This document shows positions 25,154 to 33,292 of a stretch of 47,993 nucleotides of DNA, one piece after another. The notes below the pieces were generated by a model. That model was not told the DNA's origin, searched no databases, and saw only the letters and a list, made by a program, of their open reading frames with translations. The DNA comes from Amycolatopsis palatopharyngis. Lineage in GTDB: Bacteria > Actinomycetota > Actinomycetes > Mycobacteriales > Pseudonocardiaceae. The position numbers were made by a program, and so were the translations under genes. How positions within the stretch are numbered: position 1 is the stretch's first letter; every line of letters begins with the position of its first letter. Where the stretch lies: contig NZ_PQHZ01000047.1 of assembly GCF_003385185.1 (NCBI RefSeq), positions 1-47,993 on the forward strand, given 5' to 3'.

Positions 25154-25823
25154 AACGAACCCTCCATGAAGCGGCCGTCATGACCGACATCTGCGACAAC
25201 GTGCCCTTGACCCGCACACCGGCCGCCAAGGAGGCGACGAAGTCGTCCGCCCCGCTGCAGACACCGGCGAGAAGGTCGGCAGGTCCCGCCATCAGGTACT
25301 CGGTCGACCCGTCGCCGAACTGACCCCGCTCCGGGCCATCGCGGCCATCGGCGTCCACGATCAAGACTTCGGGAATGCCCGGGATTCCGCGAGTCACCTC
25401 CCAGAAGTGGCGGGCGGCCTCGCGCCAGTGCGGTAGCGGCGGCCTCAGCGCGCGCAAGGTGCCGGCGGCCAGGGCCGCATCACCGGTGGGCGTCTGCGTC
25501 GATGCGAAGCGTGCCCGCAGATCGACGACGACCGCCGAGTCGGGCTCGACCAGGACTCCGCTGGTTACCTCGATGGTCTCGCCATCGAAGACGATCGTCG
25601 CGGCCTGCGGCGTGTCGTGGGAGCGCACCCCCACGGTGCCGACGGTCTGTCCGAAGAACTCGTGCGCGTGACCGATTCGCGACGAGTCACGCAACGTGCG
25701 CCCGATCAGCCGGACAAGCGGACTCGCATCATCCTCGATCGTGATCGGGGAGGTCGAGCCCTCCCTCGCGGGCGCCGCGGGGTACCTCGCAGGCACCTCG
25801 GGGAACGTCATGATCTCGGTCAT
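25143..25823 (-). CDS. Uncharacterised protein with SCP2-like features, first gene of the amine operon
   Basis: A 226-residue soluble protein I do not recognise with confidence. The last 50 residues (YLMAGPADLLAGVCSGADDF, then GVRVKGTLSQMSVM) resemble an SCP-2 sterol-carrier fold, in which a hydrophobic tunnel carries a lipid or acyl chain. An earlier strand-rich part (IVFDGETIEVTSGVLVEPDSAVVVDL) may be a second copy. The middle contains HWREAARHFWEVTRGIPGIPEVL. It leads the operon and overlaps the ligase gene by 11 bases, so it is probably made in stoichiometric amounts with it. A carrier or binding role for a hydrophobic amine is a guess. Confidence 0.75.
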   Translation of the reverse strand: MTEIMTFPEVPARYPAAPAREGSTSPITIEDDASPLVRLIGRTLRDSSRIGHAHEFFGQTVGTVGVRSHDTPQAATIVFDGETIEVTSGVLVEPDSAVVVDLRARFASTQTPTGDAALAAGTLRALRPPLPHWREAARHFWEVTRGIPGIPEVLIVDADGRDGPERGQFGDGSTEYLMAGPADLLAGVCSGADDFVASLAAGVRVKGTLSQMSVMTAASWRVRFAI

Positions 25824-25855
25824 TCCTTCGGCCCTTTCGACCTAGGCGGATAGCG

Positions 25856-25876
25856 ATCATAGTTAGTCATATGACT
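25856..25876 (-). promoter_or_regulatory. Promoter with AGTCATATGACT operator for the minus-strand amine operon
   Basis: AGTCAT (25865-25870) ATGACT (25871-25876) is a perfect 12-bp palindrome. On the minus strand it lies three bases upstream of a good -10, TATGAT (25861-25856), where a repressor would block polymerase. It is 42 bases upstream of the ATG at 25823, mirroring the site before the plus-strand operon. Confidence 0.65.
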
Positions 25877-26001
25877 CGATCGCTTGACGAAGATGATGGG
25901 GACCCCCTCGCGCGTTGTCAACAGCCATGCCGGCAGGGCCCTTGCGTCAAGTGCCCGCGCCACTCTTGACGAGGCATGGACGTTGCCACACACTGAATCA
26001 T

Positions 26002-26026
26002 CTGACTTAATCAGTTGACCTACTAG
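26002..26026 (+). promoter_or_regulatory. CTGACTTAATCAG operator and -10 region of the plus-strand amine operon
   Basis: CTGA (26002-26005) CTTAA TCAG (26011-26014) shares TGACTTAATCA exactly with the site before tetR. A -10-like TACTAG (26021-26026) follows, and the APC start is 42 bases beyond the palindrome. Control by the TetR protein is inferred from the shared motif. Confidence 0.6.
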
Positions 26027-26055
26027 CCCGCTGTGTCGCCAGGAGATCTCCCACG

Positions 26056-27489
26056 ATGAGCAACCCCATTGAGGCCGCAGACTGGGCCGCACCCGACGAA
26101 CATCACGAGGTGGCCGGGCTCGACGATGGGCACCTCAGCCGAAGCCAGCTCGTCGGCTTGGCGCTGGCGTCCTATATCCCACCTGTCGGCCTGGCGTCCG
26201 TCCCGGCCCTCATGCTGGCCACCGCAGGCAACGGCAGCTGGCTCGGAGCGCTGATCGCCGCCGTCGCGACCAGCCTGGTCGGGCTCTCGATCATCAGCTT
26301 CGCCCGGCGCTTCGTAGTCACGGGCTCGCTCTACTCCTACATCTCCCGCGTGTTCGGTCCCTGGGCCCGGATCCTCACGGGAGCTGCGCTGTTCCTCGGG
26401 TACATCGCCCAGGTCGGAGCCATCTCTTTCCTCGTCGGACTCTTCTCCGGAAGCTTCCTGCTCTCCCTGGGCATCGGATCAGGGTTCGACGTGGGGGTTC
26501 AGATGATCATCTATAGCGGTGCCGTGCTGATCGCAGCGGCCATCGCCTATCGCGGCCTCGACACGTCCGTACGGTCAGCGGTCACCCTCGCGATCGTCTC
26601 GGTCCCGCTGATGGTGGTCATCACTGTGACTGCCGCCGTGAGCTCAGGCCTTGACCTCGGAACGCAGTTGTCCCTCGAGGGAGCCACCACCAGCGGCATC
26701 TTCCAGGGTGTCGCCGCCGGTGCGGTGTTCTTGGTCGGCTTCGAGAGCAGCACAGCGCTCGCCTCGGAGACACGCGATGCGAAGCGTGCGGTACCGCTCG
26801 CCGTGATGTGTGTCCCGCTCGGCCTCGGCGCCCTGTACGTGGTCGCGACCGTCCTCCAGGTGCCCGCGCTGCTGGCCGCGAGCGACGCGTTGGCGGCCGG
26901 AACCTCTCCTGCCGCGGCACTCGCCGTCGAGGGCGGACTTGGCAGCACCGTGGCCACAGCCACCGACCTGGTCCTCGCGGTCGCGACGTTCGCCGCGTTG
27001 ATCGGATTCGTCAACTACGGTTCCCGGTTCGTGGCGACCCTCGCCACCGACCGGTTGATGCCCGCGCGCACCGGCCGGATCCACCCTCGCTACCAGAGTC
27101 CCGCGACGGCCGTCGTCACGATCAGCGCTCTCGGTCTCGGCGCGATCCTCATCTTGGTGGCGCTCAACCCGGACAACATCGTCAACGTCTACAACTCGGT
27201 GGCGACGCTGATCGTCTACTTCTGGGTGACCCCCTACCTCTTGATCTGCGCCGGTGCCGTGAAGCTGCTGGCCCGCGAGGGCCGACTCAGCCCGCTGGCG
27301 GTCGTCAGTTCCCTTGTCGGTGCGGCAGCCATGGCCTGGATGTATCTGAATGGCCTGATCAATCCGCCTGCCTCACCGCTGGACGCGATGTCGTACGTCG
27401 CCCTCGTCGCCCTGGCCGTGGTCTTCGTGGTCTTCCTGGGCATCGACCTGATTGGCCGATCCCGCCGCACCGAACCGGAGCTCTCATGA
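26056..27489 (+). CDS. APC-superfamily amino acid/polyamine permease (PuuP-like role)
   Basis: A 477-residue transporter with about twelve helices after a short cytosolic N-terminus. Typical APC features are QLVGLALASYIPPVGLASVPA in helix 1, GSLYSYISRVFGPWARILTG, then FLVGFESSTALASETRDAKRAVPLAV, where the FESS/SETRDAKRAVP stretch is family-conserved. APC permeases import cationic amines and amino acids. As the first gene of the plus-strand operon behind a TetR-type palindrome, it probably imports the inducing amine. AGGAG lies upstream of ATG 26056. The stop overlaps the following start as ATGA. Confidence 0.93.
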   Translation: MSNPIEAADWAAPDEHHEVAGLDDGHLSRSQLVGLALASYIPPVGLASVPALMLATAGNGSWLGALIAAVATSLVGLSIISFARRFVVTGSLYSYISRVFGPWARILTGAALFLGYIAQVGAISFLVGLFSGSFLLSLGIGSGFDVGVQMIIYSGAVLIAAAIAYRGLDTSVRSAVTLAIVSVPLMVVITVTAAVSSGLDLGTQLSLEGATTSGIFQGVAAGAVFLVGFESSTALASETRDAKRAVPLAVMCVPLGLGALYVVATVLQVPALLAASDALAAGTSPAAALAVEGGLGSTVATATDLVLAVATFAALIGFVNYGSRFVATLATDRLMPARTGRIHPRYQSPATAVVTISALGLGAILILVALNPDNIVNVYNSVATLIVYFWVTPYLLICAGAVKLLAREGRLSPLAVVSSLVGAAAMAWMYLNGLINPPASPLDAMSYVALVALAVVFVVFLGIDLIGRSRRTEPELS

Positions 27490-27848
27490 ATGTCATCCAT
27501 CAGCGCTACGTCGCCTACTCCGCGGCTCACTACGCCGGCAACCTCGTCGACGGGGCGTTCGGTCTGGCGCTGTTCGGCGACGCCGGAACTCATCTCGCGA
27601 TCGTCACCGACGGCCACGAGAGCCTCTTCGCCGGGTACTCGTCCGTGGAATTCCTGTCGCCGGTGCGCGGCGGCGACGTCATCGAGGTCGAAGCGCGACT
27701 CGCGGCGAAGGGCAACCGGAGCCGGACGATCGACTTCGAACTGCGCATTATCGCCCGAGCCATCGATGAGTCGGGCAGGGCGGAAGTCCTTGCCGAGCCC
27801 ATCATCGCCACCCGCGCCCGCGGAACCGGCGTCGTACCCGCCCCCTGA
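27486..27848 (+). CDS. Hotdog-fold protein, beta-aminoacyl-CoA ammonia-lyase-like (Kal/Acl-like)
   Basis: A 120-residue protein. Its key stretch, YSAAHYAGNLVDGAFGLALFGD, closely follows the SxxDAHYxGNLVDGA...LFGD pattern of 3-aminobutyryl-CoA and beta-alanyl-CoA ammonia-lyases from anaerobic lysine and beta-alanine fermentation. ESLFAGYSSVEFLSPVRGGDVIEVEARL, typical of hotdog enzymes, follows. Such enzymes remove ammonia from a beta-aminoacyl-CoA to give an enoyl-CoA. Coupled (ATGA) to an amine permease and accompanied by a CoA ligase-crotonase fusion, this implies that a beta-amino acid forms during degradation of the amine. The family assignment is from memory of the motif and should be tested. 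Confidence 0.8.
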   Translation: MNVIHQRYVAYSAAHYAGNLVDGAFGLALFGDAGTHLAIVTDGHESLFAGYSSVEFLSPVRGGDVIEVEARLAAKGNRSRTIDFELRIIARAIDESGRAEVLAEPIIATRARGTGVVPAP

Positions 27849-27899
27849 CTGACGACCCACCGGGTCTGACGACCGCACGAATTGAGAAGGAAGTGCACT

Positions 27900-29426
27900 A
27901 TGAAGCGCGCAAAAGCGACGGAGTCGGCTGACATCGTCATCATCGGCGCCGGTCTCTCCGGCATCGGTGCAGCGAAGTACCTGACGAGCGACTTCCCCGA
28001 CAAGAAGATCCTCCTGCTCGAGGGCCGCGACGCGGTCGGCGGCACGTGGGACCTGTTCAGGTACCCGGGCATCCGGTCCGACGATTCCGTGCACACCTAC
28101 GGCTACGAGTTCAAGCCGTGGCTGCACAAGGAGGCGATCGCCGACGGCCCGTTCATCCGCGACTACATGGCCGAGACCGTCACTGAGTTCGGGCTCGACA
28201 AGATCCTGCGGCTGCGCCACCGGGTCACCGCTGCCGATTGGTCCAGCGAGGAGGCGCAGTGGTCGCTCCAGGTCACCGCGACCGACGAAGCAGGCAACGA
28301 GACCCGGAACGTCATCAAAGCCGGGTTCGTCTTCAGCGGCACCGGCTACTACAACTACGAGGCCGGCTACGAGCCCGCCTTCGAGGGTCGCGCTGACTTC
28401 CAGGGCGACATCCTCCACCCGCAGCACTGGCCGGAGGACTACGACTACAGCGGCAAGCGCGTGGTCATCATCGGCAGCGGCGCGACCGCCGTGACGATGC
28501 TCCCCGCGCTGCTGATGGGCGATGGGGCGGCAGCCCACGTCACCATGCTCCAGCGCACCCCGAGCTACGTCGCGTCGGTCCCCCGGGTGGACAAGCTCGC
28601 CCAGAGGCTCATGAAGCTCCTCGGCGTCCAGCGCGGGTATGCCGCCACGCGGGTCAAGAACATCTGGTCCGACCACTTCATCGTGACGGTGCTCTGCAGG
28701 TTCCCGAAGTTCGGGCGCAACCTCCTGCGTAAGTGGACGGCCAAGGAGTTGCCGGCCGGGTTCGACGTGGACACCCACTTCGCGCCTCCCTACAACCCCT
28801 GGGACCAGCGCCTGTGCGTCACCCCGGACGGAGAGTTCTTCACCGCGATCCGTGAGGGGAACGCCGACGTGGTGACCGACCAGATCGAGCGGTTCACCAG
28901 CGAGGGCATCCTGCTGAAGTCCGGCCGGACGCTGGAAGCTGACGTCATCGTCACCGCGACCGGCCTCGCCATGCAGATGCTGGGCGGCATCCAGCCCACG
29001 ATGGACGGCACCCCGGTCAGCATCGGCGACACGGTGCTGTATCGCGGCGCCCTGATCTCCGGCGTGCCCAACTGGGCCATGATGCTCGGCTATACCAAGG
29101 CGACCTGGACCCTGCGTATCCGCAATGTGAGCCGCCTCGCGGCAGACGTGATCCGCACGATGGAACAGAAGGGCTGCGACATCGCCGTGCCGGTCCCGCC
29201 GGAGGGCATGCCCACCGTCGACCTGCTCGACCTCACCGCAGGCTACATCCAGCGGTCGAAGCACGAGCTGCCCCGCCAGGGCACCGGGCTCCCATGGCAG
29301 ATGCACACGACGTTCGTGAAGGACAACCGGCTGTTCAAGGGTAAGCAGTTGGTCGACAAGAACATTCGTTTCTCCGTCCGGAAACCCGCGGCCGCTGACC
29401 TCACGAGCGTGGGGGCCGACTCATGA
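27900..29426 (+). CDS. EthA-type flavin Baeyer-Villiger monooxygenase
   Basis: A 508-residue FAD/NADPH enzyme. The FAD motif is DIVIIGAGLSGIGAAKYL, followed by GGTWDLFRYPGIRSDDSVHTYGYEF; a second Rossmann motif is VVIIGSGATAVTMLPAL. The fingerprint region reads GYYNYEAGYEPAFEGRADF and HPQHWPEDYDYSGK; YNPWDQRLCVTPDGEFF and IVTATGLAMQMLGG are very close to mycobacterial EthA. EthA-type BVMOs insert oxygen next to a ketone to make an ester or lactone, or oxidise sulfur groups. ATG 27900 follows AAGGAAG. An esterase overlaps downstream by ATGA, a classic BVMO partner. Confidence 0.93.
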   Translation: MKRAKATESADIVIIGAGLSGIGAAKYLTSDFPDKKILLLEGRDAVGGTWDLFRYPGIRSDDSVHTYGYEFKPWLHKEAIADGPFIRDYMAETVTEFGLDKILRLRHRVTAADWSSEEAQWSLQVTATDEAGNETRNVIKAGFVFSGTGYYNYEAGYEPAFEGRADFQGDILHPQHWPEDYDYSGKRVVIIGSGATAVTMLPALLMGDGAAAHVTMLQRTPSYVASVPRVDKLAQRLMKLLGVQRGYAATRVKNIWSDHFIVTVLCRFPKFGRNLLRKWTAKELPAGFDVDTHFAPPYNPWDQRLCVTPDGEFFTAIREGNADVVTDQIERFTSEGILLKSGRTLEADVIVTATGLAMQMLGGIQPTMDGTPVSIGDTVLYRGALISGVPNWAMMLGYTKATWTLRIRNVSRLAADVIRTMEQKGCDIAVPVPPEGMPTVDLLDLTAGYIQRSKHELPRQGTGLPWQMHTTFVKDNRLFKGKQLVDKNIRFSVRKPAAADLTSVGADS

Positions 29427-30484
29427 CCGCAGCGCGCCTCACGTTGAGCCGGCGTCTTCAACGGACGTTCGTCATCGCCCTGAGCCGCATCCCGGCCCCG
29501 CTCGTCAGGCTGCTGGTACGCCCACCGGTCAACAGCGCCGGCGATCACATGGCTCCCGACGTCGCCCTCCTGATGAAGCTCACCGAAGCCGGTGACGACT
29601 ACAGCGACCTGTCGGCGACAGCCGCCCGGGAGGTGACCGAGCGCGACGCAGCCTTGTTCGCCGACCGTATCGACCCTTGTGCGGTCGAGCAGGAAGTGGA
29701 GCTCGCCAACGGGCTGTGGGCGACCCGGTACGGCTCCGGCAAGCCCTCCCGAGGTTTGATCCTCTTCTTCCACGGCGGCGGATTCGCTCTGGGAAGCCGC
29801 GCCAGCTACGCCGCCCCGGCGCGGATGCTCGCACAGGGAACTGGCGCCGACGTCCTGTCCGTCGAGTACCGGCTCGCACCCGAACACCCCTTCCCTGCGG
29901 CGCACGACGATGCACTCACCGCGTGGCAGTACGCCATCGAGCACGCGGCTGACTGGGGTATCGACCCACGCCGGATCGTCGTCGCCGGTGAAAGCGCCGG
30001 AGGCAACATGGTCGCGGTGCTCTGCCAGCGGCTTCGTGGCCAAACGGTCCAGCCGATGGTGCAGGTGCTCATCCAGCCGGTGACCGACATCTCGCGGCGG
30101 CGGCCCTCCCGGGACGAGTTCGCCGGATCCCCTGCGTTGTCGGCCAAGCAGATCGGGTGGTTCATGGGGCATTACCTACCCGAAGGAACCGACCATCTGG
30201 ATCCACGGGTCTCTCCCTTACTGGCCAGCGACCTGACAGGTCTCCCCCGCGCCATCGTGACGGTCGCCGGTTTCGACCCGCTCCGCGACGACGGACTCGC
30301 TTACGCCGCCGCGCTGACGGCACACGGGGTACCGGCCGAGGTGATCCACGAGCGCGAGCTCGTGCACGGCTACATCTCCTTCACGGCGATCAGCCCGAGC
30401 AGCAGGGCGGCCACGAGGCGACTGGTGGGAGCCATCGCCGCGGAGCTGAACGAGCGTCAGCAGCATGTCGGGAGCAGCACATGA
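29423..30484 (+). CDS. HSL-family alpha/beta hydrolase (esterase/lactonase)
   Basis: A 353-residue hydrolase. The oxyanion motif is LILFFHGGGFALGSR, the conserved strand VEYRLAPEHPFPAAHDDAL, the nucleophile elbow VVAGESAGGNM, the acid in VAGFDPLRDDG and the His in ELVHGYISF. The first 70 residues are a helical cap. HSL-family enzymes hydrolyse short esters and lactones. It is joined by ATGA overlaps to the BVMO before it and the flavin oxidase after it, so the natural substrate is probably the ester or lactone formed by the BVMO. Confidence 0.92.
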   Translation: MTAARLTLSRRLQRTFVIALSRIPAPLVRLLVRPPVNSAGDHMAPDVALLMKLTEAGDDYSDLSATAAREVTERDAALFADRIDPCAVEQEVELANGLWATRYGSGKPSRGLILFFHGGGFALGSRASYAAPARMLAQGTGADVLSVEYRLAPEHPFPAAHDDALTAWQYAIEHAADWGIDPRRIVVAGESAGGNMVAVLCQRLRGQTVQPMVQVLIQPVTDISRRRPSRDEFAGSPALSAKQIGWFMGHYLPEGTDHLDPRVSPLLASDLTGLPRAIVTVAGFDPLRDDGLAYAAALTAHGVPAEVIHERELVHGYISFTAISPSSRAATRRLVGAIAAELNERQQHVGSST

Positions 30485-31869
30485 CCGGAGCCACCCACGA
30501 ACTCGAGGCAGAAGTCGTCGTGGTCGGTGCCGGCATCGCCGGGTTGATGGCGGCGAGCACACTGTCCAATCGGGACGTCATCGTGCTCGAAGCTGCCGGT
30601 CGGGCCGGGGGGCGAGTGGAGTCGGTTCGCCAGGGCGACTACTGGATCAACCTCGGCACCCAGTTCACCGAGGGAACAGGACCGCTGATCGAAGCCCTCG
30701 AACGCCACCAGATCACCATGGGAACGCTCGCGGGCAAGAAGGTGGCCCTCTCGCTCCACGGGAAGCAGGTCGACACCTCCAATCCGTTCGGCCTGATGGT
30801 CCGCTCCCGGATGAGTTTCATGGACCGGGTCGGGCTGGCGGCTGTCGGCTCCCGCATCCTCGCGGCGGTGCCGTTCCTGGAGCTGAACCCGGACAACCGC
30901 CTGGCGAAGCGGATCCGGGCGAAGCTGGACGCCCGATCCGCGTCGTACGTGCTTCGTGGAGTCAGCTCCGAGGTCGCCCGGGACATGGTCCGATCCTGGT
31001 CCGGACAGTGGATGGGATGCGAGCCGGAGGAGACGGCGGCGACGCAGTTCGTGATCTCGATGGGGATACTCCTGACGGACCCGGCGAAGGTTCCCAACTT
31101 CGCCCTGCCGGAGGGGGGAAACCAGACCCTCACCGACATCCTGGCCGCCGACCTCGGCGATCGGCTGCGACTGAACTCACCGGCGAAGTCCATCGAGTGG
31201 ACCGAGGACGGCGTCGTCGTGGAGTACGAGGACGAGAACGGACCGGGGCGAATCCGTGCCCGCCGGGCGATCGTGGCCGTACCCAGTGACGTGGTTGTGC
31301 AGATCATGCCCGGCCTCCCGCCCGAGTACCGGGCGGCGTTCAACGACATCCACTACGGCCGGTACGTGGTGGTGGGCTTCTTCACCCACGAGGATGGGCC
31401 GCAGCGGTGGGACGACTACATCGCCGTGTCGACGCCCCAGCTGTCGTTCCAGGCGATGTTCAACCACGCCGCGGCCCTGCGCGGTCCGGGCCCACGAAAG
31501 CCGGGCGGCGCGCTGGCCTGCTTCGCGGGCGGCGCCGTGGCCGACAGGCTGTTCGAGCTCAGCGACTCCGAGATCGTCTCCCGGTTCACCGCAGACCTCG
31601 TCGAGCTCTATCCCGAGCTCGAGGGGAAGCTCGGCGAAGGGGTCGTGCGGCGGCACCGTCGGGTCGTCCCGTTCTGGGCGCCCGGTGGACGCGACTCACT
31701 GCCGACGCTGCGCCGGAACCTCGGCCCGGTCCACCTGGCCGGCGACTACCAGCTCGACATGCCCTCACTCGCCGACGCAGCCGCATCGGGTGAGCGCGCC
31801 GCGCAGCAAGTTCTGGCGAGCCTGTCCCACTCGGGTGCGCTCGCGTCCGACCCCACCATTCCCGGTTGA
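30481..31869 (+). CDS. FAD-dependent amine oxidase-like protein
   Basis: A 462-residue flavoprotein of the amine-oxidase/protoporphyrinogen-oxidase group. N-terminal parts are AEVVVVGAGIAGLMAASTL and VIVLEAAGRAGGRVESV; the substrate-domain motif RAIVAVPSDVVVQIMPGL sits mid-protein; and the C-terminal FAD contact is VHLAGDYQLDMPSLADAAASGERAA. It could oxidise an amine to an imine or aldehyde/ketone, or a C-C bond beside a ring. It overlaps the esterase gene as ATGA and precedes the acyl-CoA dehydrogenase. It has no secretion signal, so it is cytosolic, unlike the second amine oxidase downstream. Confidence 0.85.
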   Translation: MTGATHELEAEVVVVGAGIAGLMAASTLSNRDVIVLEAAGRAGGRVESVRQGDYWINLGTQFTEGTGPLIEALERHQITMGTLAGKKVALSLHGKQVDTSNPFGLMVRSRMSFMDRVGLAAVGSRILAAVPFLELNPDNRLAKRIRAKLDARSASYVLRGVSSEVARDMVRSWSGQWMGCEPEETAATQFVISMGILLTDPAKVPNFALPEGGNQTLTDILAADLGDRLRLNSPAKSIEWTEDGVVVEYEDENGPGRIRARRAIVAVPSDVVVQIMPGLPPEYRAAFNDIHYGRYVVVGFFTHEDGPQRWDDYIAVSTPQLSFQAMFNHAAALRGPGPRKPGGALACFAGGAVADRLFELSDSEIVSRFTADLVELYPELEGKLGEGVVRRHRRVVPFWAPGGRDSLPTLRRNLGPVHLAGDYQLDMPSLADAAASGERAAQQVLASLSHSGALASDPTIPG

Positions 31870-31890
31870 CCCTCGCGAGGAAAGGAAACC

Positions 31891-33123
31891 ATGCCTGCCA
31901 CATCGAACCCCGCCCGTCAGGCGGATCGGCTCTATCACGACCTCCTCTCCCCCGCCGAGACCCGGGAGCTGCGCGACCGAGTGCGCAAGATCGCCGCCGA
32001 GGTCGTCGCCCCCGTCGCGCGCCGGATCGCGAACGGGGATGAGCGCGTCGACGGCTTCCCGCGGGACGTCTTCGACGGCCTTGCCGTCGCTGGACTGTTC
32101 CGGGTTCCCTTCGCCGCCGAGGCCGGCGGGGACGGTCTCGCGCACCCGGTCACGGCGACCGCCGTCGCGATCGAGGAGCTGGCCTACTACTCCAGCAGCA
32201 TCGCGGCCGTCTTCGACGTCCACTGCATCCTCGCCGGCAACGTGCTGACCCACGGCACCGCTGCCCAGCAGCAGAGGTGGCTGCGTCCGGTGGCCGAGGG
32301 GACCATGGTGGGCGCCTTCGCCACCACCGAGCCGGAGGCCTCGTCCGACCTGAGCCCTCAAGCCATCCAGACAGTCGCCGTCCAGCACGGCGACACCTGG
32401 GTCCTCAATGGCCGCAAGCGCTGGATCTCCAACTCGCCCGTCGCAGGCTTCATCGTCACTCTCGCCCGCACCGGCGACCGGCTCTCGATGTTCATCGTCG
32501 ACACCTCCCTGCCCGGAGTTCGAGTCGGCGAGTCCGACCAGAAGATGGGCAACCGCGGTCAGCTCACCGCCGACGTGTGGTTCACCGATGTCGCGCTGAC
32601 AAAGGACTCCCTGCTCGGTGGCGAGCCGGGACACGGGCTCCGCCACGCGCTCGCCACACTCACGCTCGGGCGTATCGGCATCGCAGCCGCCGGTGTCGGC
32701 ATGGCGCAGGCCGCGTTCGACCACGCCGTCGCGCATCTGTCGACCCGGGAGGCGTTCGGCCGGAAGCTGGCCGCCAACCAGCACTGGCAGTTCCTGATGG
32801 CCGAGCGGGCCACCGAGATCGAGAACGCGCGAACCCTTTATCTCAAGGCGGCCCTGCGGCGCGACGCCGGCGAGGTGTTCCCCGAGCCGGAGGCATCGAT
32901 GGCCAAGTTCTACGGCAGCCGGCTCGCCGTCGACATGGCCCGCGACGCCGTCCAGGCGTTCGGCGGCCTCGGCTTCGCCCGCGAACTCAGCGCCGACGGC
33001 ACGCCTGGCCCCGTCGAGGCGATCTACCGCGACAGCAAGATCGGTGAGATCTACGAGGGCGCCAACGAGATCCTGAAGTGGGTCATCGCTCGCGGCATCT
33101 TCGGCAAGGAGATCACCGGATGA
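31891..33123 (+). CDS. Acyl-CoA dehydrogenase
   Basis: A 410-residue flavoenzyme with the three ACAD domains: an N-terminal helical part (LRDRVRKIAAEVVAPVARRI), the middle beta domain (GAFATTEPEASSDLS, then WVLNGRKRWISNSPVA), and a C-terminal helical part with QAFGGLGFARE and the catalytic Glu in IGEIYEGANEILKWVIARG. It should introduce a 2,3-double bond into an acyl-CoA, the step before hydration by a crotonase such as the fused domain at 20515-22977. It starts 21 bases after the amine oxidase with GAGGAAAGG upstream, and its stop overlaps the start of a broken SDR gene as ATGA. Confidence 0.94.
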   Translation: MPATSNPARQADRLYHDLLSPAETRELRDRVRKIAAEVVAPVARRIANGDERVDGFPRDVFDGLAVAGLFRVPFAAEAGGDGLAHPVTATAVAIEELAYYSSSIAAVFDVHCILAGNVLTHGTAAQQQRWLRPVAEGTMVGAFATTEPEASSDLSPQAIQTVAVQHGDTWVLNGRKRWISNSPVAGFIVTLARTGDRLSMFIVDTSLPGVRVGESDQKMGNRGQLTADVWFTDVALTKDSLLGGEPGHGLRHALATLTLGRIGIAAAGVGMAQAAFDHAVAHLSTREAFGRKLAANQHWQFLMAERATEIENARTLYLKAALRRDAGEVFPEPEASMAKFYGSRLAVDMARDAVQAFGGLGFARELSADGTPGPVEAIYRDSKIGEIYEGANEILKWVIARGIFGKEITG

Positions 33124-33236
33124 GCCTCTCGGGCCGCGCCCTGCCCATGTCGGGCGGCAGCCGCGGCATCGGCCTGTCGATCGCCGTCGCCGGAAAGATC
33201 CTCAGGCGCGAACTGGTCCGCGGAACAACGGAATGA
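33120..33236 (+). pseudogene. SDR-family gene remnant (N-terminus only)
   Basis: ATG 33120 overlaps the ACAD stop as ATGA. The first 22 residues, MSLSGRALPMSGGSRGIGLS, are the start of a short-chain dehydrogenase with its GGSRGIG cofactor motif. After IAVAG the sequence jumps to KILRRELVRGTTE and a stop at 38 residues, against about 250-300 for the family. It is an internal deletion of a former SDR in the operon. The start context is intact, so the peptide may still be made, but it cannot be an enzyme. Confidence 0.75.
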
Positions 33237-33292
33237 CACAGCGACGCCAGCACATCGAACCTCAGACAGGATCAACCTCAGGGAGACGACTC

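Noticed and set aside
27234..29306. A 690-codon antisense open frame
   Set aside because: It lies opposite the end of the permease gene, the Kal-like gene and the BVMO gene, which have clear family motifs, ribosome sites and coupled starts. Long antisense frames are expected at this GC content.
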